From contig JAFKKG010000033.1 of NCBI GenBank assembly GCA_017305715.1, forward strand, positions 1 through 64,000: DNA of 64,000 nucleotides, given 5' to 3'. A model generated the notes under the pieces. That model was not told the DNA's origin. It made no database searches and worked only from the letters and a program-made list of their open reading frames with translations. This DNA comes from Hyphomicrobiales bacterium (GTDB lineage Bacteria; Pseudomonadota; Alphaproteobacteria; Rhizobiales; Xanthobacteraceae). Positions 1 to 8,488 of this stretch are shown one piece after another. Positions within the stretch are counted from its first letter, which is position 1. Each line of letters starts with the position of its first letter. The position numbers and the translations under genes were made by a program.

Positions 1-149
1 CACGTGCCCTTGATCGTGTGCACCAGGCGGAAGATGTTATCCAGGATCTTCGCGTTGTTCGGGTCCTGCTCGAACCGCACCAGCTGATTGTCGACCGTGT
101 CCAGGCTCTCGCTGGTCTCGGTCAGGAACTCCCGCAATAAATCATCCAT
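1..149 (-). CDS. cheA: CheA chemotaxis histidine kinase, N-terminal fragment (runs off the window)
   Basis: The minus strand from 149 reads MDDLLREFLTETSESLDTVD and continues through a segment ending FRLVHTIKGTC, where the window stops. This is the start of the HPt (P1) domain of CheA; the HTIKG motif contains the histidine that is phosphorylated by the kinase core and then passes phosphate to CheY/CheB. Only about 49 residues are visible, so the later P2-P5 domains cannot be judged. The ATG at 147-149 is the natural family start. The chpT-like gene lies 193 bp upstream on the same strand, a neighbourhood seen in Rhizobiales. Identification rests on the N-terminal HPt sequence only. Confidence 0.85.
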   Translation of the reverse strand, partial: MDDLLREFLTETSESLDTVDNQLVRFEQDPNNAKILDNIFRLVHTIKGT

Positions 150-342
150 AAAACTGGCCTTCGTACGCACCGGCACGCGACATCGACGCGCCTTACGGAA
201 CTTGGCCAGCTTCTATGCAAAGCGTTTAATATTGGTTGAGCAAATGGAAAAGAACGGCCTCAACAAAGAGATAAGACCGTTTCGATGAATCCGGCGGCCG
301 GTTGTGAAGCTTTGGTTAACCATAGAGCTCTGGCGCGGCGCT

Positions 343-993
343 TCAGGCCGCGGTGACGACCACCTTGTCGCCGTCGGCCACCAGCGTCACCACAAGCCCG
401 CAGGCCTGCGCCAGCAGGCGCGTATAATAAGGTTGCACCGCATGCGCATCGATCGAGGCGGCAGAGCTCGCGCTCAGGAGATCGGCGATGTTTTGCTGCA
501 CGCGGGCGTTCAGCCCGGCCGAGGTGACGCGAAAGCTCATCGTCTCGCCGTCGCCGATCGGATCGATCGTCAGCGTACCACCGCGCGGAATGGTCTGCTG
601 CGCGATGACCAGCATGTTGAGCAGCAGCTTGACGCGGTTCTTCGGCAGCAACAGCCGCGGCAAGTTCCAGACAATGGTGGTCTTGGCGTCCTCGATATGG
701 CCGCGGGCCATGGTCTGGGCATCGCCGAGATCGATCTGCGCGCCGGCCGACCCCGCAGCGCCAAACGCCAGGCGGCAGAACTGCAACCGCGCCGAGGCGG
801 TCTTGGCACTCTTGCGGATCAGGTCGAGCGCGAAATCGCGATCTTCGGGCTTGGGATTATCGTCGAGCACCTCAAGCCCATTGACGATGGCGCCAACCGG
901 ACTGATGAGATCATGACAGACCCGCGAACACAGCAGCGCCGCGAGTTCGAGGGCGTCGGGAGCGAGACCGGGAGACGGAGTGCCAGACATCAT
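343..993 (-). CDS. chpT: ChpT-type histidine phosphotransferase
   Basis: This 216-aa protein matches the length and layout of ChpT, which relays phosphate from CckA to CtrA and CpdR in alphaproteobacterial cell-cycle control. It keeps a DHp-like helix with CHDLISPVGAI around residues 26-36, where His27 is the expected phospho-acceptor. It is followed by a degenerate ATPase-like half that has no nucleotide-binding motifs, as in known ChpT. Two adjacent ATG codons (993 and 990) could start it. It lies upstream of cheA on the same strand and is divergent from cysQ. Role is inferred from family; the motif is seen directly. Confidence 0.82.
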   Translation of the reverse strand: MMSGTPSPGLAPDALELAALLCSRVCHDLISPVGAIVNGLEVLDDNPKPEDRDFALDLIRKSAKTASARLQFCRLAFGAAGSAGAQIDLGDAQTMARGHIEDAKTTIVWNLPRLLLPKNRVKLLLNMLVIAQQTIPRGGTLTIDPIGDGETMSFRVTSAGLNARVQQNIADLLSASSAASIDAHAVQPYYTRLLAQACGLVVTLVADGDKVVVTAA

Positions 994-1142
994 ATTTTCC
1001 TGGAAGGCCCGCGCGGTGCCGGATCGGCGGCGGACAGTTACGAATCACGCATGCTCGGTGGTTTGATACACTGCGAAGGCGCGTGCTGCCAGCACGGGGC
1101 CATACAGGTCAAGGGAACACGAACAGCAAATGAGCCCCGCTT

Positions 1143-1970
1143 ATGAATGAGGCAACTCCGCCCGTTATCGATCATAAGGCCGCTGGCGCCCTGATCGAGC
1201 CGCTGACCGATCTGGTGATTCGGGCAGGGATGGCGATCCTTGCCGTCAACCGCACCGCCATGAAGGTCGACGGCAAGACCGACGGATCGCCGGTCACGGA
1301 GGCCGATCTTGCCGCGGACCGCGTTATCGTCGAAGGCCTGGTGCGGCTGGCGCCGAACATACCCTTCCTGTCCGAGGAACGTACGCATCTGGCGACGCTG
1401 CCGTACAAGGACAGCTTCTTCCTGATCGACCCGCTCGACGGCACCAAGGAGTTCGTCGCCGGCCGCGCCGAATTCACCGTCAATCTGGCGCTGGTGACCG
1501 GCGGGGTGCCGCTGCTCGGCATCGTCGCCGCGCCCGCGCTTGGCTTGATCTGGCGCGGCATCGTCGGCCGGGGTGCGGAACGGCTGACGCTTGGCGACAA
1601 CGCCAAACCACGCGCCGAGCCGATCCGGACGCGGCCCTGCCCGCCGCGGGGAAAGCCCTGGACCGTGGCGGTCAGCCGCTCGCATGGCGACGAGCGCACC
1701 GAAGCCTTTATCGCCGCGCGGCCGGGAGCCGTGCGCGCCGAGCTGGGCTCGGCGGTCAAATTCGGCCGGGTGGCGGAAGGCGCGGTCGATATCTACCCCC
1801 GCCTGTCGCCGACCTCCGAATGGGACGTGGCGGCGGGTCACGCCGTGGTCACGGCCGCCGGCGGCAGGATCATGGATTCAAACGGCGCCGCGCTGCATTT
1901 CGGCACCGGCCGCGAAGACTTCATCGTGCCGGAATTCATCGCCTGGGGTGATCCCCAAACCCCGCTCTGA
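1143..1970 (+). CDS. cysQ: 3'(2'),5'-bisphosphate nucleotidase CysQ
   Basis: The 275-aa product belongs to the inositol monophosphatase superfamily and should hydrolyse PAP/PAPS-type 3'-phosphonucleotides made in sulfate assimilation. Metal-binding motifs are visible: the Glu pair in SEERTH (about 78-79), IDPLDGTKEF with Asp96 and Asp99, and SEWDVAAGHAV toward the C-terminus (about 228). Length fits CysQ. The gene is divergent from chpT and is followed, convergent, by the YHS-domain gene only 16 bp away. An inositol monophosphatase role cannot be excluded by sequence alone, but the KEF extension after DPLDGT favours CysQ. Confidence 0.88.
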   Translation: MNEATPPVIDHKAAGALIEPLTDLVIRAGMAILAVNRTAMKVDGKTDGSPVTEADLAADRVIVEGLVRLAPNIPFLSEERTHLATLPYKDSFFLIDPLDGTKEFVAGRAEFTVNLALVTGGVPLLGIVAAPALGLIWRGIVGRGAERLTLGDNAKPRAEPIRTRPCPPRGKPWTVAVSRSHGDERTEAFIAARPGAVRAELGSAVKFGRVAEGAVDIYPRLSPTSEWDVAAGHAVVTAAGGRIMDSNGAALHFGTGREDFIVPEFIAWGDPQTPL

Positions 1971-1986
1971 CCAAGCCACGCTCTGA

Positions 1987-2511
1987 TTACTGGGCGAGGC
2001 CCTGCTCGATCGCGGGCCAGCGCGCCGTCGCGTCGTGCAGGAAACGCTGGGGATCGGCGGTGAACGCATCGCGGTTTTCCTCGCGGCCGAACAGATAGAG
2101 CCGCTGCCCGGTCACCACCCAAAACCGCGGGTTACCGGCATAGGTCACGCCCCGCCCGAGATCGATCGGGTCGTAGCCGCCGAATTGGGGGGCATAGATA
2201 TCGGGATGGGCCACAAAGGAGGCGCGGTTGCCCTCATTGCGGAAGCGCCAGACCGCGCCGGCCTCCGCGGCCTCGAAATCGGCCAAACCCTGGGTCGCCT
2301 CGGAATCGGTGAAATAGGCGACCGGATCGAACCCGTCGATCGCAAGGCCGGAATAGCGGTTGACCACCACCCGTTCGGTGGTCGCGGCAAGGGCGGTCAA
2401 ATCAAGGCAGAGAACGGCGAAAAAGCCTGCCAGCAGGGCGAAAATGGCCATTCCGGGGCGCCAACCATATCTTTCCTGCCGTTGTGCCGTCATAGTTGCT
2501 GCCGATAACAT
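1987..2511 (-). CDS. YHS-domain protein with N-terminal export signal
   Basis: The product is 174 aa. A hydrophobic segment at about residues 20-43 (AIFALLAGFFAVLCLDLTALA) looks like a signal peptide or anchor. The rest contains a YHS-like core: YSGLAIDGFDPVAYF, then a FRNEGNRASFVAHPDIYAPQ-type segment and a GGYD motif typical of secreted YHS proteins of unknown biochemical role. A second ATG six codons downstream (2493) is an alternative start. It converges with cysQ. The family is clear; the function (metal or cofactor binding has been proposed for YHS domains) is not established. Confidence 0.75.
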   Translation of the reverse strand: MLSAATMTAQRQERYGWRPGMAIFALLAGFFAVLCLDLTALAATTERVVVNRYSGLAIDGFDPVAYFTDSEATQGLADFEAAEAGAVWRFRNEGNRASFVAHPDIYAPQFGGYDPIDLGRGVTYAGNPRFWVVTGQRLYLFGREENRDAFTADPQRFLHDATARWPAIEQGLAQ

Positions 2512-2604
2512 ACGAGTCGAGGGGACACTGGACGCAACCTAGAGCCGTGCTTGTTGGCGTCAGGTTAAGGCGGCGGCCAGAATTTCGATACCAGGGGTTC
2601 TTTG

Positions 2605-3297
2605 ATGATTTTCGCCTCACGCCTTGCCGCGGTAACGCTCGCCGCGCTCATGTGCTGGACCGTGCCCGCACCTGCGCAGCAATCGGGGCCGGTGCAACAA
2701 GCGCCGCTGCAGTCGCCGGGCCAACAGGCGCCGTACCAACAGGCTCCGGTGCAGCAAGCGCCTTACCAGCAAGCACCCGTGCAGGCGCCGCCGCCGCAAC
2801 GCGCGCCGGGCCCGGCAACCTTCGGGCCGGACGAACTCGTCAATGCCGGCCACAAGTTTTTCGGCAACGTCTCGCGCGGACTTGCATCCATCATCGAGCG
2901 CGCGGTCAGCCAATGGGGCCTGCCGAACGGTTACGTGCTCGGCGAGGAAGGCTCCGGCGCGTTCGTCGCCGGGCTTCGCTACGGCGAAGGCACGCTCTAC
3001 ACCAAGAACGCCGGCGATTTGCGGGTCTACTGGCAGGGCCCGTCGGTCGGCTTCGACTGGGGCGGCGACGGCGCCCGCACCATGACGCTGGTCTACAATC
3101 TGCCCGCCACCAACGCGATCTACCAGCGCTTCGCCGGCATCGACGGCTCGGCCTATATCGTCGGCGGCTTCGGCATGACCGCGCTCACCGCCAACAACAT
3201 CGTGCTGGTGCCGATCCGCTCCGGCATCGGGCTGCGGCTCGGCGCCAATATCGGCTATCTCAAATATACCCCCCGCGCGACCTGGAACCCGTTCTGA
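2605..3297 (+). CDS. EipA-like DUF1134 envelope protein
   Basis: The protein starts with a signal peptide (about 25 residues ending at PAPAQQ), followed by a Gln/Pro-rich low-complexity linker (about residues 25-70, repeated QQAP units). A compact DUF1134 domain follows, recognisable by the GYVLGEEGSGAFVAGLRYGEG region, the GPSVGFDWGGDG motif and a C-terminal GLRLGANIGYLKYT. DUF1134/EipA proteins are periplasmic small beta-barrel proteins needed for envelope integrity in Brucella. The ATG at 2605 is preceded by an AGGGG ribosome-binding site. The repeated linker is longer than needed for export and may span peptidoglycan; that is inference. Confidence 0.85.
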   Translation: MIFASRLAAVTLAALMCWTVPAPAQQSGPVQQAPLQSPGQQAPYQQAPVQQAPYQQAPVQAPPPQRAPGPATFGPDELVNAGHKFFGNVSRGLASIIERAVSQWGLPNGYVLGEEGSGAFVAGLRYGEGTLYTKNAGDLRVYWQGPSVGFDWGGDGARTMTLVYNLPATNAIYQRFAGIDGSAYIVGGFGMTALTANNIVLVPIRSGIGLRLGANIGYLKYTPRATWNPF

Positions 3298-3497
3298 CCG
3301 TTTCCTGACCGTTTCCTGGGCACTGGCGTCCGACGCGTTTTCTTTACGCGAACCGGGGGCCACTTCGCTCGAAAACGCTAGGGTGCGCACGTCCAGGCTC
3401 GCGATTCAGGTTAACGCGGCATTGGGCTGGCCATTTGCCGGTCCGCCATGGCATTGTGATTAACGAATTCTTTATTGCCCGCGGGGAGTAACCATCC

Positions 3498-4778
3498 ATG
3501 ATCGAACCGATCATGTATCTGGCGATCGGTTTTCTGGTCTCGATGCTGTTCGGGCTCATGATCGTGCCGCTGGTGCACAACCGCGCGGTCCGGCTCACGA
3601 CCCGGCGGCTTGAAGCGGCCACCCCGCTGTCGATGGCCGAGATCCAGGCCGACAAGGACCAGTTGCGCGCGGAATTCGCGATGTCGGCGCGCCGGCTCGA
3701 GATGAGCGTCGACCAGCTCAAGAACAAGACCACCAGCCAGCTCGCCGAGCTCGGCAAGAAGTCCGACGCGATCAACCGCATGAAGATCGAACTTGGCGAG
3801 AAGAACGCCACGATCTTCGGACTCGAAGCCCGCGAGAAAGCGGTGAAGGAGCAATTGCGCGCCACCGAGGAGGAGTTCGCGGCCAAGACCGAAATGCTGC
3901 GCAGTGCCGAAAAGGCGCTGATCGACAAGCAGGCTGAACTTGCCAGGATCAATCATGAACTGTCCGACCGTTCGATGGTGGCGGACAGCCGACAGGTCGA
4001 GCTGGTCGCGGTGCGCACGCAGATCGAGGAGTTGAAGAGCCGCGTCGGCGATGCCGAAAAGGAATTCGCGGCGACGCAGACACGCCTCGCGCAGGAGCGG
4101 ACGGAATCGGAGAACGCGACGCGTGAGCTGACCGACGCCCGCAGCCGCGTCGAGAATCTCAGCCAGCGCGTCACCGATCTCGACCGCCAGTTGATCGTCC
4201 AGGTCAAGGAAGCCGAAATGCTCGGCAACCGCGTCAACGATCTGGAGGCGCGGCTTGCGACCCAGGGCAAGCTGCTGGCCGAGCGCGAATTCGAGAACAA
4301 CCAGCTCAAGCAGGCCAACGAGGTGGCCGAGCGCACCGCCAAGGAATTGCGCGTCGAGATCGCGGCCTTGAGCCAGGGCGGCCATTCGCCGGCCATCGAG
4401 AAGCTGCGCACCGAGAAGGCCGCGGTCGAGGAACAGCTCCGTGTGGCGCGCGACGAACGCGCCAAGCTGCAGCGCGACATCAACGCGATCCAGCAGCAGG
4501 CCGAAAGCTCCTGGGCCACCGAGCGCATGGAAAATGCGCTGCTGCGCGAGCGCATCAACGACATCGCCGCCGAAGTCGCGAAACTCGCGATCCAGCTCGA
4601 GGGACCGAATTCGGCCATCGAGGCCATGCTGGCGGCCGAGCCCGCCGCACCTAAGCCGGCCAAACCGGCCAATGACACCGTGGCCGCCACTGCCTCCCCC
4701 GAGGGCGGCGGCACCCTCGCCGAGCGGATCCGGGCCCTGCAGTCGCACGCCTCCCGCGCCCGCCAGCAGGGGGCGTGA
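3498..4778 (+). CDS. Membrane-anchored long coiled-coil protein
   Basis: The 426-aa protein has one N-terminal transmembrane helix (about residues 5-25, MYLAIGFLVSMLFGLMIVPL) followed by basic residues. An almost uninterrupted Glu/Lys/Arg/Leu-rich coiled coil runs from about 45 to 375, then an Ala/Pro-rich tail. It resembles conserved rhizobial proteins annotated as hypothetical or as chromosome-segregation-like, but no ATPase head or known catalytic domain is present, so it is not an SMC. It sits just upstream of tRNA-Val and outside the island. An RBS-like GGGGAG precedes the ATG. Function unknown; a structural envelope or division role is a guess. Confidence 0.75.
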   Translation: MIEPIMYLAIGFLVSMLFGLMIVPLVHNRAVRLTTRRLEAATPLSMAEIQADKDQLRAEFAMSARRLEMSVDQLKNKTTSQLAELGKKSDAINRMKIELGEKNATIFGLEAREKAVKEQLRATEEEFAAKTEMLRSAEKALIDKQAELARINHELSDRSMVADSRQVELVAVRTQIEELKSRVGDAEKEFAATQTRLAQERTESENATRELTDARSRVENLSQRVTDLDRQLIVQVKEAEMLGNRVNDLEARLATQGKLLAEREFENNQLKQANEVAERTAKELRVEIAALSQGGHSPAIEKLRTEKAAVEEQLRVARDERAKLQRDINAIQQQAESSWATERMENALLRERINDIAAEVAKLAIQLEGPNSAIEAMLAAEPAAPKPAKPANDTVAATASPEGGGTLAERIRALQSHASRARQQGA

Positions 4779-4903
4779 TTGCGGGCGAGCTTTCGCTCGA
4801 AAACGCATCGATTCACTTCGATTTGTCCCGACTGATCGCTTGACACTATGGGTCCGCACTTCGTAAATCGCGGGCTCTGACGAAGCGGTCTTCGCCGGAT
4901 CCC

Positions 4904-4978
4904 GGACGCATAGCTCAGCGGGAGAGCGTTCCCTTCACACGGGAGAGGTCCAAGGTTCGATCCCTTGTGCGTCCACCA
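4904..4978 (+). tRNA. tRNA-Val (CAC), intact; island insertion site
   Basis: A complete cloverleaf is visible: acceptor arms GGACGCA and TGCGTCC pair, the D-arm is GCTC...GAGC, the anticodon loop TTCACAC gives anticodon CAC, the T-arm is CAAGGTTCGATCCCTTG, and the 3' CCA is encoded at 4976-4978. The last 47 bp are duplicated at 52873-52919, so the gene was kept functional when the element inserted at its 3' half. Confidence 0.97.
4932..4978 (+). repeat. attL: tRNA-Val 3' direct repeat, left copy
   Basis: These 47 bp, from the anticodon arm to the encoded CCA, recur exactly at 52873-52919 in the same orientation. Duplicated 3' tRNA ends of this size mark the boundaries of elements inserted by tyrosine integrases, and an integrase gene lies at the far end. 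This marks the left border of an island of about 48 kb. Confidence 0.93.
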
Positions 4979-5048
4979 CTGAAACCCCTTTAAAATAAGA
5001 ACTTCTCGCATTTTCGCCCGTCGCCGATCTTGGCAGATTTGGGGGAAT

Positions 5049-5089
5049 TTCACGCTTCTTCACGTTAGAAAGCGTGAAAAATCCGTGAA
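5049..5089 (+). promoter_or_regulatory. Cluster of TTCACG/CGTGAA half-sites inside attL (candidate recombination arm sites)
   Basis: Within 41 bp there are two TTCACG hexamers (5049, 5059) and two inverted CGTGAA hexamers (5073, 5085). The 16-mer gtgaaaaatccgtgaa at 5074-5089 also occurs at 52795-52810 just inside attR, in the same orientation. Matching short repeats near both ends are what integrase or excisionase arm-binding sites look like. This is inference; no protein-binding data. Confidence 0.5.
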
Positions 5090-5788
5090 GTGCAGGCCGA
5101 ACTTTTGTGGCCCGCGGCAAAAAAAAAGAACTTGGTTTGGCGTTTTGGGCGGCGCAGTTAGGCGCGCAAATTTTGACGCATGGGCGAGCCTGGCTAGGCC
5201 GCCTAGCAGTGTTTTCGTAGGCGTCTGCGCCGCCCGTACGCTGTCAGAGCAGGCTTGATCACAAAAGGTGCACACAGCAATGGTACCGGCCGCCCCTGAC
5301 AAAGGTTCGCAGCGTGCCGGCGGCGAGCGCGCCAGATCGATCGACACCAATTGCGAATTGATGCGACGGCTGACAAAAAAATCATCGGGCCGGAGCTTTC
5401 GCGTCCGCTACGCGGCGACACCGGTCTCCGCATCTAGTCGGGCAAGGTGCACACTTCGATGTCGCATGTAACCATCTGTATACTTCGCCGATCTGATCGG
5501 CGCCATCGTTGGCGATACCGAACGGATCCGGCCGGCTTCGACGCATTCGCGTTCGCCCCGCACCCCGCTTGAGCGGGGTCCCCAAGGGTATCAAGGCGAC
5601 GATGTTGTGCCCGCCGACAACGAGCGCCCGCTACGCCAACACGATCGACCGTGCGGTGCTGACCCGCGGTGCGTGATGGCCGGGGGACGCGCCCGACGAC
5701 TCGGCGTGTCTCAGGTCGCGTGCTCCACAGCGTCCTTGCTCCGACGAGCCACCGCATTTGGCAGATAGCGATATGGCGCCAATCTAAC
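5090..5788. other. Island left end without convincing genes
   Basis: No reading frame here has coding character: all are short, overlapping on both strands, and Arg/Ser/Pro-rich as expected of random high-GC DNA. It probably represents non-coding island terminus or decayed sequence. Confidence 0.5.
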
Positions 5789-6078
5789 GGTGTAGGGATG
5801 TAGGGTAGGTGTAGGGTCAAATTCGACCCTACACCTACAAATTCTAGAATAATCTCAAATAGTTAAAGCCGATTGGTGTAGGGATGTAGGGTCGCAGGCG
5901 AAAAGCTCTCATAAAAATCTTTTCAGGGCTACTGGGGACCAAAACCAGAATTCTTTCATGTGTATCTACCCATAACCCTACATCCCTACACCAAGAGCAA
6001 ATAACCAAATGAAACATAACAAGAAAACATCGGTGTAGGGTTCGTCACAACCCTACACCTACCCTACATCCCTACACC
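5789..6078. repeat. Mirror-symmetric array of an 18-bp repeat (iteron-like, candidate origin)
   Basis: The 18-mer ggtgtagggatgtagggt occurs at 5789-5806 and 5875-5892. Its exact reverse complement occurs at 5975-5992 and 6061-6078. The two direct copies are 86 bp apart and so are the two inverted copies. Partial units (ggtgtagggt or complement) lie at 5808-5817, 5825-5836, 6032-6042 and 6049-6059, also mirrored. The spacers are AT-rich in an otherwise GC-rich region. Repeats with an AT-rich core and dyad symmetry resemble iteron-type replication origins or a large operator. No initiator gene is evident next to it, so the role is inferred. Confidence 0.7.
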
Positions 6079-6786
6079 GAAAACAAATCAAAAGGTCACA
6101 GCGGGAATTAAACGCGGAAACTACCATCGACATCGGAAAGCTTTTGCGTGAGGCCTTGCGCGAAAATGATCAAACAGGCCGGCGATCCACAATCCCGATG
6201 CGGCGATCATCGTTGACGCGGGACGCACGCTTAATCCAAAGCGCGAAGTTCGCGGGTCGCGTCGAGGTGTTGCCGCTGTTCAGCTCGCACCAATCGCAGG
6301 TGATGCTGTCGACGCGCTGCGCCGTTCAATTCGCGATCGTGATCGCCAAATCGCTCCAGGTTCACGGGGTTGAATTGCAAGTTTGAATCGCCTTGCCGCG
6401 TTAGATGTTTACGCCGAAGCAATATCGGCTCAAGACGCGCAGCGGTGACGTCGCCAGGGCGTATTTCGGTGAGCGCGAAACCAAAAAGGCCGTGTCTGCG
6501 GCACCGTCGAACGCGGAGCGAGTCATTACCGGCACGTTCATCAAGAACGGACGCTTCCCGAAGCCCGTCGGGCTCAACCTCGACGGCCAAAGTCCTTGCG
6601 CGTACCGGCGGCGGGCGCGTGCCTATCGCTAAGCAGAAGTCGGGGTTATTCATTCTGACCGCAATGGCGTCGGGCGCGACTCGGGCGACATTTCTTAGCG
6701 CACTGCGATCGCGGCGATCCTTGGCAGCCATGCGTAAGGGTGTTGCCGATGGATGGCCGGCCTGCCGTCGCGCTCGACTCAAGTGC
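6079..6786. other. Region with no gene that can be supported
   Basis: Several overlapping frames exist on both strands. A 75-codon frame at 6405-6632 (starting MFTPKQYRLKTRSGD) has some protein-like character but no recognisable domain and is overlapped by equally long frames. I cannot call it with confidence. Confidence 0.35.
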
Positions 6787-7002
6787 ATGGACGGCCTGCT
6801 CGTCGTCGCGGTGCCGATCGCCCTCGTGCAGCTTCTATGCGGCGCCTCGGCCGGCGAGATCATCGTCGCCATGGGCATTTTTGGCCTCGTCGGCCTGATA
6901 ATCGGCCGAGCCACTGTCCCGGTAGCGGGTCCTTCCCGGCTCCCGGCCCCTACGGCCCAAGCGCGCCCCGAAATAGCGCTAGCCGCTGATCCTGGAATCT
7001 GA
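6787..7002 (+). CDS. Possible small two-helix membrane protein
   Basis: A 71-aa reading frame from the ATG at 6787 encodes two hydrophobic segments, about residues 3-19 (GLLVVAVPIALVQLLCG) and 23-38 (IIVAMGIFGLVGLIIG), followed by a Pro/Ala-rich tail. The frame is open further upstream, but that part is Arg/Ser-rich and not protein-like, so the later ATG is preferred. No family is recognised. It ends immediately before the TTGACA repeat cluster. Low confidence: an antisense frame of similar length exists. Confidence 0.35.
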   Translation: MDGLLVVAVPIALVQLLCGASAGEIIVAMGIFGLVGLIIGRATVPVAGPSRLPAPTAQARPEIALAADPGI

Positions 7003-7003
7003 G

Positions 7004-7056
7004 TTGACACGGTTGACAGGTTGACACCTCCCGGCCGTCAGGTTGACAGATCTGTC
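7004..7056. repeat. Cluster of TTGACA repeats
   Basis: GTTGACA-type units start at 7003, 7012, 7020 and 7042, with a complementary CTGTCA at 7051 forming a small palindrome (tgacagatctgtca) with the last unit. The hexamer equals a sigma-70 -35 box, but four copies at 8-22-bp spacing look more like operator or iteron units. No flanking gene clarifies the target. Confidence 0.4.
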
Positions 7057-7328
7057 AGGTCAGACAATTCGGGCTGCGGCTGGCGCTTTTTCGAAGCGCG
7101 CTTGCGTAGTGCAGGCCGTTGCCCTTGGGGAGGACCATTATGAAGTCGCCCGCGCTTCCTTTGCTGCGACGCTTACGCGCGGGCCCAAGGCATCGCCAGC
7201 AGGGGCCGTGGTCAGACATGCTCGAGCCGGGTGCGGGACCTGATCGGATACGCCTTTTGCGATTGGCCGTATCGGTGCAAGGGGATCGAGGTGATCCCAT
7301 ATTGCCCGACTACACCATACCAAGGCGA

Positions 7329-8488
7329 TCAACAGCCCGCCGTGAAGACGACCCCGGACTTTTCGAGCATGGTCAAAAATCGATAAGGACTATCTTGTTC
7401 CTTCTTGATCACCGACTGAATGGAAGAAGAGGCGTGGATCACCAGCGCTACCGCCAGACCCGCCGCCGCCCCCAAAATCGCCCCCGTGGTCAGCCCCCCC
7501 ACTGTGGCGCCAGCCACCGTCGGCCCCGCGGCCTGCTCCGCCAGTTTCTTCAGGAAGTCGCCGCCAGGCTTCTCGCCACCGACAAAGATTTCTTTTGCAA
7601 ACGACCCGGCAGTCGATTTGCTCTTCTTCCATTCGGAAATAACGGTGCCGACCTTTTCCTTTAATCTCTGTTCAAATTGCTCTTCGTCCCGCATCGGCTC
7701 AATCGATTTGGCAACCTCTGCAACCTTCTCATGAAATAGAGCCAATGTTTTTTGTTCCTTCTGCAATTTCACGATGTTTTTTGCCGTGAGTTTCGACAGG
7801 TCAAACCGCTGATACACCAGCAGCTCGACCTTGGATCGATCGGCGTTGAAGGCTTGCGGTTTGTCGGATCGACGACGCTTGATGAGCTTACTGTACAACT
7901 CGTCCTCGGCGTTGCGTATAACACAATCATGCAGAGGGGGGCCTCATCCGCAACAATGCCGAGACCACGGTCAAGTGCACAGGCCACGGCAAGGGTCGAC
8001 ATGATTCCCTCGCCTATGTGGGGATGCATCTCAAGATAGTGATCGCCATCAGGGACATTGGGTTCCCATGCCAGCTCTAAATCCTTCAACTCGCCGAGCA
8101 ACTGACTCGCCTTACGTGAATGAAGCTGGTAGCCGAATCTATCTCCGGTACTACGCTTTAAACGATTGGCCGCCTCCTGTGAAAAGCGCATCGCAAAGCG
8201 CGGGTCGTCCTCAACGTCGCGCCTTATATTGCTCAACAAACGATCAAGTGACCTGTTCACGCCACGGCTGTTCAGATTGGCGTAATCAAGAAGCCCGTCC
8301 TTTTCCAGTTGCCGAACTTCGTCGGGATCGTCCGGATGGTACCCATCCGGTATCATTCGAAAGACCTTGGGAACGACCAGAAGTGTGCTTTTCAGCCACT
8401 GTTCATCTCGAAACTTGATATACGGGTAATAGAGAGCCCCCCGGTCGAACATCGCCAGCCTCCTCTGGTCAACTTCCAGCTGCATCAT
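7329..8488 (-). pseudogene. DUF6236 family gene broken by one frameshift
   Basis: The N-terminal part (8488 to about 7935) begins MMQLEVDQRRLAMFDRGALY, then YPYIKFRDEQWLKSTLLVVPKVFRMIP, the signature start of DUF6236 proteins. The frame is lost near a six-G run at about 7932-7937. It resumes one base out as HDCVIRNAEDELYSKLIKRRRSDKPQAF and continues with a helical region and a Gly/Ala-rich hydrophobic segment (AGATVGGLTTGAILGAAAGLAVALVI) to 7329. One extra base in the homopolymer would restore a single frame of about 386 codons. DUF6236 is of unknown function. Either a pseudogene or an assembly indel. Confidence 0.72.

Noticed and set aside
304-1146. 280-codon open frame opposite chpT
   Set aside because: It is antisense to a well-recognised gene; composition is Arg/Gly-rich and no domain is visible. 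Same reasoning for long frames opposite other core genes.
5789-6078. The repeated 18-mers as a CRISPR array
   Set aside because: Only four full copies, two of them inverted, with unequal long spacers and no cas genes. The mirror symmetry is not CRISPR-like.
6231-7010. 259-codon minus-strand frame
   Set aside because: No domain, heavily Arg/Ala/Pro-biased, and opposed by an equally long plus frame; only the short membrane frame at 6787-7002 has any protein-like character.
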